Shown here piece after piece: positions 34,955 to 46,932 of a DNA stretch of 60,000 nt; the stretch's first letter is position 1, and each line of letters opens with the position of its first letter. The notes under the pieces are model-generated. The model was given only the letters and a program-made list of their open reading frames with translations, ran no database searches and was not told the origin of the DNA. A program made the translations under genes and the position numbers. Source of the DNA: Cryptomeria japonica (taxonomy: Eukaryota; Streptophyta; Pinopsida; Cupressales; Cupressaceae). The stretch is from assembly GCF_030272615.1 (NCBI RefSeq), contig NC_081410.1, positions 255,055,533 to 255,115,532 of the forward strand, read 5' to 3'.

Positions 34955-37660
34955 ATGTTTGTTGAAATGAGATCTCAACCTTCTTACAAAGCCATGTCAT
35001 CACAATTGAGAAATCAATCATGTCACTCCAATCTCTACATGTCTCAGAACTTGGATCAAACTTATCATGATGATGTAAATGTCCAAACACAAAAACTAGA
35101 GGAGAAACTAGCTCAAGAAAAGGAGATTTTGGAACAAAAAGTGAAAAACATTGAGAAGAATAGATCACAAATGTCCAAAACATTTAAAAAATTTCAAGGT
35201 CCAAACCCAAAATTTGAGCCAATTGATGTAAAAGCTCTTATCAAATGATCAGACATACTAGCTCTCATCTCTCAAATAGAGATGATGAAACAATTTCAAA
35301 AAACAAGCACAAATTTCAATCAAGTCCCAAATCAAAATTCATTTGGTCAAATTTCATTCAATCAAATCTTGAATCAACAACATATCCAATAGACACAACC
35401 AATGGTCCAACATATACAACCAACACAACTAATGGTTCAATTTCAACAATATGTCCAACCAACTATACAATGTCCACAAATAGTTCAACCAATGGTGGAA
35501 TATCAATGTCAACAACTACAACCAAACATTCAAAAACAAAGGTTGCAGCACACACCAACCCAAGTTTCAAACATGTCAGAACAATTGAACTAAGTCCAAT
35601 ATCAAAACATGACATCAAACCAAAAATAGGTTCAAATTCCAAATACAACTCTGTCAAAACCTCGAAAGAAAGGTGGCTTTATTGCAAGGATCTTAAGGAA
35701 ACTACCAAGTAAGTTCTTTGAGGAAGATCAAGATAATACAATTATGTCTAGCAATGCCTCATCCCCCCACAAATAAATTGACTCTCTAGTGGCATCTATC
35801 CCTACACCTTTAGAAGTTTCACAAGAACCTTCCATATTGTCCTCATAAAACAATACACCCAAGGATGAAATTATCCAAGGGCTATCCATCATTGATTGCC
35901 AAGATAATCCAATTCATGATGCACATCCTTGTCATGTTTTATAAATACAAGACCCAATGCCACCATGCACTTTATTGCCGTTACCTATTTTAGAGGACCC
36001 CATTCGAAGTCCCTCTTCCTCATGTTCAAGCATTGATTCCCTGCCAGAATCCATCACAAATGTTCAAAGTGCATTTCCTTCATGCCAAAACATTGATCCC
36101 TTGTCAGAATCCCCCATGCATATCCAAAGTCCAACCCCATGTCAAGAGGATAATTTAGAGCATGAAGAAACATGTCTTGAAATGGATGAAGATCAAGATC
36201 TTGAAATCTTATCATCCCATCCAATTGTTGACTAGGACCCCATGTTCCCAGACACTCACAATGATTCACTTATTCCTATCCATTCTATCCAAGAACACAA
36301 TGTCCTTTCAAATCCCATTGACATTCCACTTCCAAAGAAAGATCAAGATATCCTTTCCATCCTTTTCGATGATCCCATTGAAAGTCAAGAGAAAAGCAAC
36401 TTTAAAGAGGATTCCAATGATCTTCCTCCTTGTCAAGATCAAATTATTCCTTTAAATTCTCCACAAGATTCTTTTGTTCCTCCATCTCCTTGTCTTAATG
36501 CTCCATATACACCCCAAGATCGCATTTCTTTTGATGATCCCATTATTTCTCCCATTCCATCTCTTGAAGAGCTTGTCATTGAACCATGTCCACTACACAA
36601 TCCTAGTCCCCCTCATGATCCTAATCCCCCTCATGATTCTAACATGTCAGTGCAAGATGTTCATGAACCCTCAACATGCATAATGGGTTCTTCCACTTTG
36701 GTGCAATCCGATCCACTTCAAGATCTCATTATTTCTCTCATATCATATGCACCTCATAATGGACTCATGTCTTCTTCCCAAAGAGAAGAGTATCCCACAA
36801 GTCAAAATATTCATAAAGGAAAAGGGGTAGACCTTCACAAGAAAGAACTCCTCAATATGAAAGAAAATGTTAAGGGTCATGTCTACACAACTCACTCTCA
36901 AGATGTTGGTATCCCTCCATCAAAATCAAAACATACACCTTCCCCATCATACTTTCCATCCATCTTAGGTCCTTATATTCCTTCGTCCTCTATGCAAGGT
37001 CAATAAAGGCACACATCCTTGAGTAAATTTCATCAATCCAAAATAACTCCCCTTCATTCCTATCCATCCATGCATTCCTTTCCCCCTCCAAGCAATTTGG
37101 ATGCCAAGTGTAAATGTCATAAGTCTTGAAATCCACATGTATTCAAGGATCAACATGTCCAATATAATCGACATGTCACAACAAAGAAAAATATGATCTA
37201 TAAAGAAAAAGAAATATCCAAAAGGCCACAAAGGCCCACTGAGCAAAATCAAAAACAAAAGTTAAAATATGTATGGGTTCCTAAATCCCTTGTGCAAGCA
37301 ATGCACTCCAAGGAACCACAAAAGCATGAAAAATCAAAAACCATGTGGATCCCTAAGCGGCTCCTTGAAGCACAAAAGCCTAAAGAAACATCAAAATTGG
37401 CATCTAAAATTGCTATTCCTCCATCACCTTCTTCATCTGTTTTGGGCCCTTATGTCCCAAAATTTATAGCCTTTCCTCCGTCAAAATCTCAATATCCAAA
37501 ATACATCTTTCCTCCATCAGTCCATCACCCCTCAAGGTGTGTGTCAGTGTCAATCTTGCCAACATTTCCGTCCACTGATGCCCAATTCTTCCAATACCCT
37601 ATCTATTATCCAATGCATATTTTCCATCCTTCGATCCCTTTGATCCAATCCTTTGCATAA
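34955..37660 (+). pseudogene. unknown ~900-codon protein in the gag-pol position of element 2
   Basis: One reading frame holds from ATG 34955 to a stop at 37658-37660 with no frameshift in 2.7 kb. Ten internal stops break it (35246, 35390, 35591, 35627, 35774, 35846, 35942, 36233, 37004, 37127). The first residues (MFVEMRS) resemble the gag start of element 3 (MPVETRS), in the same place after the leader. In order: a coiled-coil-like KLEEKLAQEKEILEQKVKNI (about residues 48-67), a glutamine-rich part (residues ~110-210), KKGGFIARILRKLPSKFF, a long acidic, serine/proline-rich middle, and a basic C-terminal part with the related motifs KYVWVPKSLVQA and KTMWIPKRLLEA. No gag domain, zinc knuckle, protease or polymerase motif is visible. 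Function unknown; a structural or packaging role is possible from position alone. Confidence 0.7.
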
Positions 37661-37734
37661 ATCCTCACCTTAGTTTCATCTTATTTTCCATGTCCTTATC
37701 CTACCAACGTCTTTGAGCATACTTTTAAAGGTCA

Positions 37735-37910
37735 TGGTCCATTTTTTTTCAAGGCTACTATCCAAAAAAAAAAAAAGGATGCTTGAGTCCTTCTTCCATC
37801 CCCTATCATGTGTCCATCTTCTATTGAAAAAGTCAGAATACAAAAAAAAAAAAGTGAGAAAAAAAGAAAAAGAAAGAAAAAAAAGTAAAGCAAAAATAAT
37901 TCGTCCACTG
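37735..37910 (+). repeat. A-rich stretch before the tail motif, element 2
   Basis: Poly-A and AAAAAG runs at 37764-37775 and 37838-37900. Element 3 has a comparable A-rich stretch (minus, 50640-50770) between pol and its tail motif, so the layout is conserved. Confidence 0.6.
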
Positions 37911-37973
37911 GTGAAAACCTGGCAAACAGGCGCCTTGGGCAAGTACCATGATGAAAACCTGGCAAACAGGCGT
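37911..37973 (+). repeat. conserved tail motif pair, element 2
   Basis: Two copies of GAAAACCTGGCAAACAGGCG with a 40-bp period (37911-37934 and 37951-37973), separated by CTTGGGCAAGTACCATG. Each can fold as CCTG-GCAAA-CAGG. The pair also occurs in elements 1 and 3 just past pol; the spacer is nearly the same in element 3. Confidence 0.85.
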
Positions 37974-38617
37974 CATGCATAATCTATGAACTTTTTGCAC
38001 ACCACACTTGGGGGCAAGTTTCCTCCTTCATATCCTATTTCCCTTCATTATCCTATCATACCATGTCATACTCCTCCATTATCCTATTGTCCCTCATGTC
38101 CATTTCCTCTTTCCACCTTTGATCTTGACAAGGCCGAGGATCATCATGAGCATCATGCATCTTGTTTGCAGCTTTTATTCCATCATAGCTTTTGGTATTT
38201 ATCCATTTGATTATTACAACCTTTCATCCATAGCTTATTGCAACTTTCTACCACTATCCCTTAGCCTACCCCGACCTTCAGTCCATGTCCCTTATCCATT
38301 CTTAGTCTTGCTTATCCTATCCATATCTTATCACTATCCATACACTCTTTTTCATTCCTTGATCTTGATCTGTAATAAGGACGTGAAATGGAAAACATGG
38401 TTTCAAAAACCTTTTGACATGTCCCTCATGCCATGTCACTGCCTTACATTGTCATATCCAGTCTCTTGTCCCATCATGCAATAGCCCTTGAAAATTGCAT
38501 CCGCATTGTCTCCATAATAAAAGGCCTTTGTCTTCCCTCTATCCACCAATATTTCAAAAAGCCTATTCATTCACCTGTTATATTCCTTGCATTGCTAGAC
38601 ACTGGGGGCAAAATTTA
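37974..38617 (+). other. noncoding region after tail motif, element 2
   Basis: C- and T-rich sequence with ACACTTGGGGGCAAG near 38003 and CACTGGGGGCAAA near 38600. No supported coding frame. Confidence 0.5.
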
Positions 38618-39010
38618 AAAAAATCATAAAATGTCCTAGAATAATCAAAAAAATTGAAAAATGTCCTGAAAAAAAAAAAATCCAAAAAAAAATCAAATAA
38701 TGTCCTGAAATAATCAAAAAAATTGAAAAATGTCTTGAAAAAAAAAATCCAAAAAAAATCAAATAATGTCCTGAAAAAAAACCAAAAAATAAATAAATAA
38801 TGTCCTGAAATAATCAAAAAATCAAATAATGTCCTGAAAAAATCCAAAAAAATCAAATAATGTCCTGAAATAATTAAAAAAATTGAAAAATGTCCTGAAA
38901 AAAAAAAATCCAAAAAAAATCAAATAATGTCCTAAAAAAAATAAAAATAAAAATCAAATAATGTCTTGAAAAAAATCCCTAAAAAGTCAAATAAAGTCCT
39001 GAAAAAACGA
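38618..39010 (+). repeat. A-rich minisatellite with TGTCCTGAAA
   Basis: Around ten copies of a ~30-bp unit of the form TGTCCTGAAAAAAA-TCCAAAAAAATCAAATAA. Element 3 has about three copies of the same motif (minus, 50230-50325) and element 1 about two (minus, 11130-11185). Confidence 0.85.
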
Positions 39011-40280
39011 ACAAAAAAATTGTAACAACTCAAAAAAGCAAAACAAATTTTTTTTTCAAAAAAACATTCAAATCCAAAAAACAATTTCTTTGACATTTTG
39101 CATTTTGTCAATAAATGATCCCCTTGTGCATAGACAAATCGCTGAGCATACATCCAATGACAGTCAATCAAACATCGTGCTTTAATGAAATCACGTATTA
39201 ACAGATAAACTGTTCGATCAAACCAGACATTCAAACTAATCAAAATTGTCATGTTAATCAATCAAAATAGCATCAACATTACCATTGGTCCTTGTCAACC
39301 TTATCATGGGTCTTATACAAGGTGTGGTATACTCGAAACTAGACTGTGTCCTGTCTTAGATGGGGTACCGCATTCCTTGGAACCAGACAGCATGATCATT
39401 CTTGTTTTTCACTTTTGACAATGACAATCAGACTGTTTGTTTGACTTGGTTGAATTTGTGCGTCTTATCTTTTTACTAATTTATCTTTGGCTTCGATCAT
39501 GTTCCTATGTTGCTCAATGATGTCACTGAGTGATTTAGAGTGACTGGGATGGTTCATGGTCCCTTTCTTTTTGTTGTGTTTGCTATTTGTGGAATGTTTG
39601 TCACAAACTGGGGCAACTATATCATTGGGTGTCTATGATAAGTATGTTCGCTTTGTGAACACCGCACATACCTCGACCCTTGATGTATGCACCCTTAGAT
39701 GATTCACTCATTCCTTGTGTGCGATGTGTCTGTCTTTTGCAAAAGGGGTTGCATTTCAGCTCTAGCCTTCAATGCCATGATGCTCTGCATCCGCTTTGCT
39801 ACATTAAATAAAAGTTCTCACCTACTTCCGTGCATTGGTGAAAGCAAGTTTTTCTTCATCTCTAACTATCCTCTATCTAATTTCTTCTTACTAACATTTC
39901 TTCCATCAGTTTGGGCAGTCAGTTCGGTCTAGCTCTCCAATCTCCAAAAACATAAGTTGCATCCTGCATTAATTGATTAGTACATTTGCATTATATCAAG
40001 CCCATATCAAGCATTTTATCCATTTCATATTATAAATGCATCAAAAACACATAAAAATATATTCATACATGTTCCACAATAGTACATAAACAGTGCATAA
40101 GCCATCCATACATGGAACATAAACATAAGCCATAACACATTGCATCCCATCATATATCATATCATATATCAAAACAATAACGGAGTACAAAATTGGACTA
40201 TCTGTTCTACATATGGCCTGTAGGTTGAATACATAATGTCACACTATATATGTCTCTGTCATAAGGAGCACGTGCCTCTA
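39011..40280. other. conserved noncoding segment between tail and antisense gene, element 2
   Basis: No coding frame, but shares blocks with element 3 (49139-50200, reversed): GTCTTATACAAGGTGTGGTATAC (39311-39333), CTGTCTTAGATGGGGTA, and CACTGAGTGATTTAGAGTGACTGGG with the following GGTTCATGGTCC. Preservation in two copies suggests a role or common descent. Confidence 0.65.
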
Positions 40281-42149
40281 TCACTGGTTGCTCCCTTTGT
40301 CCTCCTCATCCCTACCATGTCTCAAGGATGATGTCCCTCCTGCCCCGGGTCCTGGCTATGGTGGTCTCTTAGGTCCACTCACCCCTATGCTGCTCACTGA
40401 CCTCCGAGAACATGGCCTACTCTCTGTCCTCAACTGTGACCGATATGACGCTGCTCTCTGCTCTGGTGGAACTACACTCTCATATAGTGTCCTCAACTGG
40501 CGTATCTCATCTCCGGTCTCTACCAACATCTGTGCCATCTCACGTGCACTAGCATCCCTAATCGACCCAATATACTTGGTCACTCTTTGCTCTGCTTGTT
40601 GTGCCTGGGCTATTGTTGTATCTCGAGCTGCTGTCAATCTAGCTATCTCTGCTCTGAACTGATCCTGCTCTATCCTCAAGATAGCATTCTATCTCTCTAA
40701 TGTCGCAATGTGATCATGCCGACTCGCTATGGTGGCCCTACATATCTCCATCTCCTCTACGCTAGCTATCTCTGGCTCTATGGGTATATCCTGCAATGAC
40801 TCCTGCTCGGCTGGATCTGGCTCATCATCTCCATCCTCATCATCCCCTCCGTCCTCATCATCCCCTCCATCCTCATCATCTTCCTTATCCTCATCACCTT
40901 CATCCTCCTCATCCCCCTCATCCTCATCATCTCCCTCCTCCTCATCCTCATCATCTCCCTCCTCCTCTCCAGCGATTGGGAAGTCCTCCTGTCTCCTAGG
41001 TACCAGAATTTTAGGATCTGTCAATGGCACAGGGCGTCATCGTGCAAACCATCACTCATACTCCTCTGTCATCCTGGCATCCACAACATCTGATCTCCAA
41101 TCCCACTGTCTTCGTTGTAGCTATGTGAAGGTGGTATATGCTATGTATGGCTGAATCATCCTCCCCCACTGACTCGTCTCTCTTTGAGATTGAGCAAAGT
41201 GTGCAGTCCCTGTCGGTACGTTTGGCCTCTCTCCAAACTGTCATCTAACTCTCTCTGGCAGATACATCTCAATCACTCTCTAGTGATTCACTAGTCGCCC
41301 AATTAGGTATCTCTCCTATCTGCAATACGATAGCTCATCGCCATCATCTGACCATCCAGGGCAATCCTGATATGGCCTCCATGTCAACTCTCTCAATATG
41401 GCTAGCTCATGTCGCCAATACAATATGTTTCTGAATGGACCCTGTCTCAATGTACCCCCATAGCAGTACACATATGGTCGATGTGGTACTACTTGTCTCT
41501 CTGCAATTGGTCGACATATGGCTATGTGCTCAAATGCCCATACTTGTAACAGTGTGACCCCACAGCTCAAAGTCTGAACCCTCTGATATGCTATCTGATG
41601 CAATTGAAAATATAGCATGGCAAGCACACATGGTCCCCATGCATATACAGTACCCTCTATCGTCATCCGCTCTAGCACTCTTCCCCATCCAATAGGGAAT
41701 CCATGTCCTTGTCTATCCCCTGCTAATAGGCATGCTATAACCATTGCTATCACCACATATCACTGATCGTACTTTGTTGCCATGGTCTCCCAGCCAATCT
41801 CCCTCTCTATGATATCAAGGTCATCTGCATCGCACTCAAATAATCTACACAAAGCATCTCTCCCTATCACTGGGTGATATGCTACCATCTCCCCATGAAT
41901 CAGAATGCGGAGGATATGCCACACATCCTCTAGTGTCACTGTCGCCTCTCCAGTCGATAGATGGAATGAGGAAGTCTTTGAATGCCATTGCTCTGCTAAT
42001 GCGGTAAGCAGTCCTGTGTTTGCCCTAATCTCAGGCATGAATGTAATATAGTATAATCCAAGTCCTGCTAATGTATCACTGTTCGTGCTCCTGAGTCTAT
42101 GTTGCAACATGAAGCAGTCGGGTTTGTTCTCCCATGTAATCAATGGATA
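40281..42149 (-). pseudogene. antisense PMD gene exon 2, element 2
   Basis: Minus-strand frame of 623 codons, kept without frameshift from the acceptor at 42150 to TGA at 40281. Order: MLQHRLRSTNSDTLAGLGLY, then the plant mobile domain (TALAEQWHSKTSSFHLSTGE, TLEDVWHILRI); GFPIGWGRVLERM; a long hydrophobic/aromatic part (YVYCYGGTLRQGPF); an acidic tract (about 40980-40810, GEEEGDDEDEEEG...); and a heptad-like coiled coil (about 40700-40560, FRAEIARLTAARDTTIAQAQ). Stops lie at 41760, 41316, several between 41315 and 41030, and 40356. Three (TGA 41760, TAG 41316, TAG 40356) are shared with element 3. MAIN/MAIL1-type PMD proteins are nuclear and act in silencing; any role here is inferred. Confidence 0.85.
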
Positions 42150-42542
42150 CTGTCGACTTTGCATCATAATTGGGGCACACTTTGTCAATTTTAGGGTTTT
42201 CTCCTCCAGGCTACATTTCTTTGTTTCATACCCCAATTAGGGTTTTTCTTCTCTATTTTGACCTATCCTACCCTTATCCCTCTTTTTGGGATCATTCACG
42301 CGCTATTTTCGGTCAAATTAGTGTTTTCAGTGCACACTTGCACTTGTGTACCCTGTCCTACACCTGAGCAGCATCAAGTTGTGCCTATGTACCCTACACA
42401 TGTGTAGAACATCCTTACACAGGCACAGAATGCGCCCACACAGGCGTAGATGTCCATTTTTTTCCTTCCCTATGGGCCCCGCAATGTCCCGCAATCAAGC
42501 AAAATTCATGAAATTGACAATATGGGTTTTTGAGCTACATAC
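42150..42542 (-). other. intron of antisense PMD gene, element 2
   Basis: Minus strand: exon 1 ends at GTATGT (42542 down) and exon 2 begins after TCGACAG at 42150. Both joints are in phase 0 and match the equivalent positions in element 3. The intron contains CACAGG/TGTGTAG words related to the leader repeats. Confidence 0.6.
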
Positions 42543-42620
42543 CACTGCTCCCGCATCGTCCGGTCATCTGTAGGTGTGTACATGTTCCCCAAGGTGATCT
42601 ACCATTGGAATGTTCGTCAT
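42543..42620 (-). pseudogene. antisense PMD gene exon 1, element 2
   Basis: Minus-strand ATG at 42620 opens 26 codons beginning MTNIPMVDHLGEHVHTYR; one TGA follows. It aligns codon for codon with element 3 exon 1 (MANIPREDHLGEHVRTFR). Donor GTATGT follows at once. Confidence 0.65.
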
Positions 42621-42712
42621 CTCTATGAAAGGGTTCTTTTCCTGAGCAACATTTCCTCCACTTTGGCTAGTGCAAATGAGCTCTTTTCTTTCTCCTTGTC
42701 TCATTTATAGAT

Positions 42713-42719
42713 CTTTGTC
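42713..42719 (-). promoter_or_regulatory. antisense TATA box, element 2
   Basis: Minus-strand TATAAAT in GATCTATAAATGAGA, 99 bp before the exon 1 ATG. The same block and spacing occur in element 3 (46764-46770), which supports a dedicated antisense promoter. Confidence 0.6.
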
Positions 42720-42979
42720 AGTGCCTAGATGGACATGCATGCTCCCCATCTTATGCTGGTCGCGGTCTTTTGCGCCTTCTATTGCTTGTAATTTGTGCAT
42801 TCGACCTTCAATTCTTGATCTGTTCGAACCTATCATTTTCTACTATTCTTATCAACTAATTGGCCTCTTTTATGGATGTTTCCGGCCAATTCCTCAAGGG
42901 GGCATTCATATGTCATTGTTATTGTCTGGGGCATTTTCATTATTGTTCTTTGAAACAACACTTAAAATCGCATTGTCTC

Positions 42980-42993
42980 AAAGAGGGGAAAAA
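42980..42993 (+). other. polypurine tract, element 2
   Basis: AAAGAGGGGAAAAA directly before the 3' LTR start TGTAGAC. Confidence 0.9.
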
Positions 42994-44469
42994 TGTAGAC
43001 ATCTAAAAATGGTCAACGCTTGCGGAGTCATACTTTAACATTGGTGCATTGCCTTATTTTAGGGTTCTTGCATCGCATTAACATTTCTTCTATGTTGCGC
43101 ACTTGGTCTTTATCATTTGCGAGCATTGAGTCCTTCTGCATTCTTCATTTTTCTCGCTTTCGAATTTGGTCTTGTCGATAACAATCTTCAGTCAGGATTT
43201 TGGTCGATCTTATCCTGTCGCATCAATGTGCGTGCTCATGTATCATCATTTTGGACATCGTCAATCCTAATCGATGATAGAATTAGGGTTTTGTCCTCTT
43301 GTCAATTTTGTCATTTTATGATCAATTTTTCATTGATCCTTGTCCTCTTGTCAATCTTGTCATTTTGCGATTGATTTGTCATCGATCCTTGTCCTCTTGT
43401 CAATCTTGTCATTTTGCAATTGATTTGTCATCAATCCTTGTCCTCATCAATCTCGTCATTTTGCGATCGATTTGTCATCGATTCATCATCGATCCTTTTC
43501 CTTTTCAATCATGTCAATTTGGATCAATTAGTCATAGTTCCTCGTCAATTGGCGCCTATCAATTTGATCTCCTTGTCAATCTTGGTCAATTTGTCATTGA
43601 TTTTTGTCAAACCAGTCTCAAACATTTATCAACACTGGTCCTTTGTTAGTCAGAATCATGATCAAATCAACCCTACATCAATTATCTTTTGTCAAGACCT
43701 AATTGTCGTCCTTGCATTTCTAATTCATCTTCTAAGGTTTTATGATTTATTCATTTAATCTTGTTTGTCATTTTCCCTCTAGGTTAAATAATTTATTTAT
43801 TTATCCTAAGTCTTCTTGTCACAATTAAATATTTATTTAATTGGCTAATTAATTCCCCTTCTTTTTGTGAATTAATTAATGAATGAAAAATTATTAATTA
43901 ATTCACCTAATTTTCTAATTTCCTAATTTCCAATTCATCATTTCTAACCTAATTTTCTAATTTCTCCTAATTTCTATTTCTATTTCAAATTTTTGTCATA
44001 ACATCTTGCATAGCAATTTGTCATAATTTCTCATAATTTGTCATAACACCTTGCATAGCAATTTGTCATACACTTGTCATAATTTTGCCATTCTTGATTT
44101 GAATTTCCTTTCAAATATTTTCATGCTAATCTTGTCCTCTCTCCAATTTGTCTATAAATTGGATGAGTTCTTTTGTCAATCAATCAATCACATTTTCGAG
44201 TAACCTTATGCTACAAATTTCATCAACAACTTGCTTTCCACTTGCAAATGCACTTTGTAGGTGAGAACAACATCAAATTGGAAGGTGAAAGAAGAACAAT
44301 GGAGCCACATGAAGGAGATATCTGCATTTGGTTTGCTTTGATTTCATTTTGAATATCTTGTCTTCATGTTTTCATTGATTAGATTAGGATTGTTTTCATT
44401 GCAGTTTTAGGTTTTGTGATTGTCCTAATTGTTATTTGCTTTGATGCATCCTCAATTTCCTAGTCTACA
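42994..44469 (+). repeat. element 2 3' LTR
   Basis: 1,476 bp from TGTAGACATC to TAGTCTACA. Differs from the 5' LTR by scattered substitutions and a 3-bp gap near 43135. TATA box at 44153-44160 and the ~49-bp repeats at about 43293-43505 are conserved. Confidence 0.93.
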
Positions 44470-44474
44470 ATATA
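44470..44474. repeat. target-site duplication ATATA, right
   Basis: ATATA directly after the 3' LTR; pairs with 31673-31677. Confidence 0.65.
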
Positions 44475-45019
44475 TATATATATTCAATAACACACTTAGC
44501 AAAACTATAAGTTTCCATTCTAATTAATCTTTTTTTATACATGCGGAAATTGACAATATCATTTACTCATTTCTAATAGGCTGAAAATATGAGTTTTATA
44601 TTCTGCTCTCGTTTCTTTTATAAGCATTCTGTAAACTAATATTTAAAATACACACCAACAACAAGCTTTATTTCATATATTTTTTTGTGCAAAACTAAGA
44701 TGCTAACTTTAGAAATGTATCACTAATTAGATTTATTTTCCTGCAATTAATTAAATGACAGAAAATAATAAATTAACATAGCAACTATATTAACCTAGGA
44801 ACATTTAAATCAACCTAGAGAAAGGCATATTAAGCCTATTTAACCATTTATTGAATTTGTAAATAGACCAACCTCTTTTTTTTCAATTTGCAAGAAGGAA
44901 TAAAATGAACTTATATTTTTCTATATGACAAGATTACAACAAATATCATTTTAGTAACTATAGGAACTTGATAAAAATAATACACATTCTTTTTGCAAAG
45001 GTAAATCAATAGAATAAAG
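44475..45019. other. unassigned AT-rich sequence between elements 2 and 3
   Basis: No open frame, LTR edge or RNA gene seen. Because element 2 entered a TA run, this stretch is the continuation of the DNA left of 31678, now cut again by element 3. Confidence 0.55.
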
Positions 45020-46489
45020 TGTAGCTAGGAAATCGGAAATCATCAAAGCAAATCAAAATACTAATCTAGCTCAATCACGAAAGCTCATTGCAATGATCTA
45101 TCCTAACACACTCAATAAAGACATGAAAATGAAACATTCAAAACTAAAGACTATGCAAACCAAATGTAGATCTAAATGCTTCCTTCATGCAGCTCCATTG
45201 TCCTTCTTTCTTCTCCAAATAGCCTTTGTTTGTGGATCTCACCTTCAAGTGCATAAACCTAATGTGAAAGCAAGATTGACATTGGCACAAGAGTACTCGA
45301 AGCATGATTGACTCGAAAAAGTGATTATTCTCATTCTCATTAGTTGGGATTGAAGAAATTCATCCAATTTATAGAGAAATTGGAGAAAAAGATCAAATTA
45401 GCATGATTCAATTCAAATAGAAATTGCAAATCAAAAATGTCAATTATGACAATTTATGACAAATTATGCACTTTCTATACAAAATTTGATTGATTGATAA
45501 TTCATGACAATTTATGACAAATTTCTATGTCAAGAATTGATTGATTGTCAATTATGACAAATTTCTATGTCATTCCCATGAAATTAGGAGAAAAATAGGA
45601 GAGAATTGAAATTAGGAATTTAGAAAATAGAAAATTAGAAAAAGAGGAATTAGGAATTAAGATAAATTAGGTGAATTAATTAATAATTTGTCATTTATTA
45701 ATTAATTCCAAAAAGAGGAATAATTAGCCAATTAAATGAACATTTAATTGTGACGAGAAGACTTAGGATAAATAAATAATTTATTAATCCTAAAGGGAGA
45801 AATGACAAACAAGGTTAAATGATTAAATCACGAAACCCTAGAAGATGAATTAGCAATGCAAAGATGACAATCAGGTCTTGATGAAAGATAATTGACTCGA
45901 TCATGATTCAGATTAACAAAGGACCAATGTGATAAATGATTTGATTGATAAATGCGCCAATTGACGAGGAACAATGACTAATTGATCCAAATTGACATAA
46001 TTGAGACAAACAATGATGACAAATCGATCGCAAAATGACAAGATTGACAAGAGGACAAGAATCGATGAAAAAATAGATTGCAAGACGACAAGATTGAAAA
46101 TGACAACGGTCAATGACAAATTGATTGCAAAATGACAAGATCAAACATAACAACGATCGATGACAAATCGATCGCCAGATGATAAGATTGATAAGAGGAC
46201 AAAACCCTAATTAGGATTGACGATGTCCAAAATAATGACAAATGAGCACGCACATTGATGCGACAAGATAAAATCGATCAAAATCATGACTGGATAGTGT
46301 TGTCGACAAGACCAAATTTGAGAGCGAGATGAATGAAGAATACAGAAGAAAGACTCGATGCTCGCAAATGAAAAAAACCAAGTGCGTGACATAGGAGAAA
46401 TGTTAATGCGACACAAAAACCTAAAATGAGGCAATGCGCAAATGTTCAAGTATGACTCTGCAAGCGTTGACCATTTTTAGGTGTCTACA
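45020..46489 (-). repeat. element 3 3' LTR
   Basis: About 1,470 bp from TGTAGCTAGG at 45020 to GTGTCTACA at 46489; on the minus strand it starts TGTAGACACCTAAAAATGG like the element 2 LTR but is more diverged. TATA box on the minus strand at 45366-45373. Degenerate GACAAATCGATCG-type repeats lie at about 45950-46200. Confidence 0.9.
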
Positions 46490-46503
46490 TTTTGCCCCTC
46501 TTT
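46490..46503 (-). other. polypurine tract, element 3
   Basis: Minus-strand AAAGAGGGGCAAAA directly before the 3' LTR; same core as in elements 1 and 2. Confidence 0.9.
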
Positions 46504-46763
46504 GAGACAATGCAATTTTAAGCATTGTTTCAAAGAACAATAATGAAAATGCCCCAGATAATGACAATGACATATGCATGCCCCCTTGAGGAATTGGCCG
46601 GAAACATGCAGAAAATAGGCCAATTGATCGATAAAAATGATAGGATCGAACGGACTGACAATCAAATACCGAATGCGTGAAGGACAAGCAATTAATGACA
46701 CAAAAGACCATGACCAACATAAGATGGAGAGAGTGCACGTCCATCTATGCACTAACAAAGATC

Positions 46764-46770
46764 TATAAAT
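46764..46770 (+). promoter_or_regulatory. antisense TATA box, element 3
   Basis: Plus-strand TATAAAT in GATCTATAAATGAGA, 91 bp before the exon 1 ATG at 46855; conserved in element 2. Confidence 0.6.
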
Positions 46771-46854
46771 GAGACCAAGAGAGAAGGAAAAGTGCTCATT
46801 TGCACTAGCCCAAGAGGAGAATTTGTTGCTCTGGAAAAGGACACTTGCAGAGAG

Positions 46855-46932
46855 ATGGCGAACATTCCAAGGGAAGATCACCTCGGAGAACATGTACGCA
46901 CATTCAGACAACTGGACGATGCAGGAGCAGCG
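46855..46932 (+). pseudogene. antisense PMD gene exon 1, element 3
   Basis: Plus-strand ATG opens 26 uninterrupted codons (MANIPREDHLGEHVRTFRQL then DDAGAA) up to a GTATGT donor at 46933. Confidence 0.65.

Larger units (their letters stand above)
31678..44469 (+). mobile_element. gypsy element 2, non-autonomous, with antisense PMD gene
   Basis: A 12.8-kb LTR element on the plus strand, with LTRs of 1,479 and 1,476 bp, primer site 33161-33178 and polypurine tract 42980-42993. It shares LTR family, leader, conserved tail, antisense gene and polypurine tract with element 3. No gag domain, protease, RT, RNase H or integrase can be read; that place holds one long unknown frame (34955-37660). I count about 15 differences in the first ~400 LTR positions and fewer after that, so it is younger than element 1. 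It most likely moved with enzymes of an element-3-like partner (inference). Confidence 0.9.

Noticed and set aside
38578-38913. Phenylalanine-rich minus-strand frame
   Set aside because: Translation of the A-rich minisatellite; no real protein signature.
40729-41154. Serine/proline-rich plus-strand frame opposite the acidic tract (also 48301-48717 minus)
   Set aside because: It is the complement of the GAT/GAG-rich acidic tract of the antisense PMD gene; low-complexity coding on one strand leaves an open serine-rich frame on the other.
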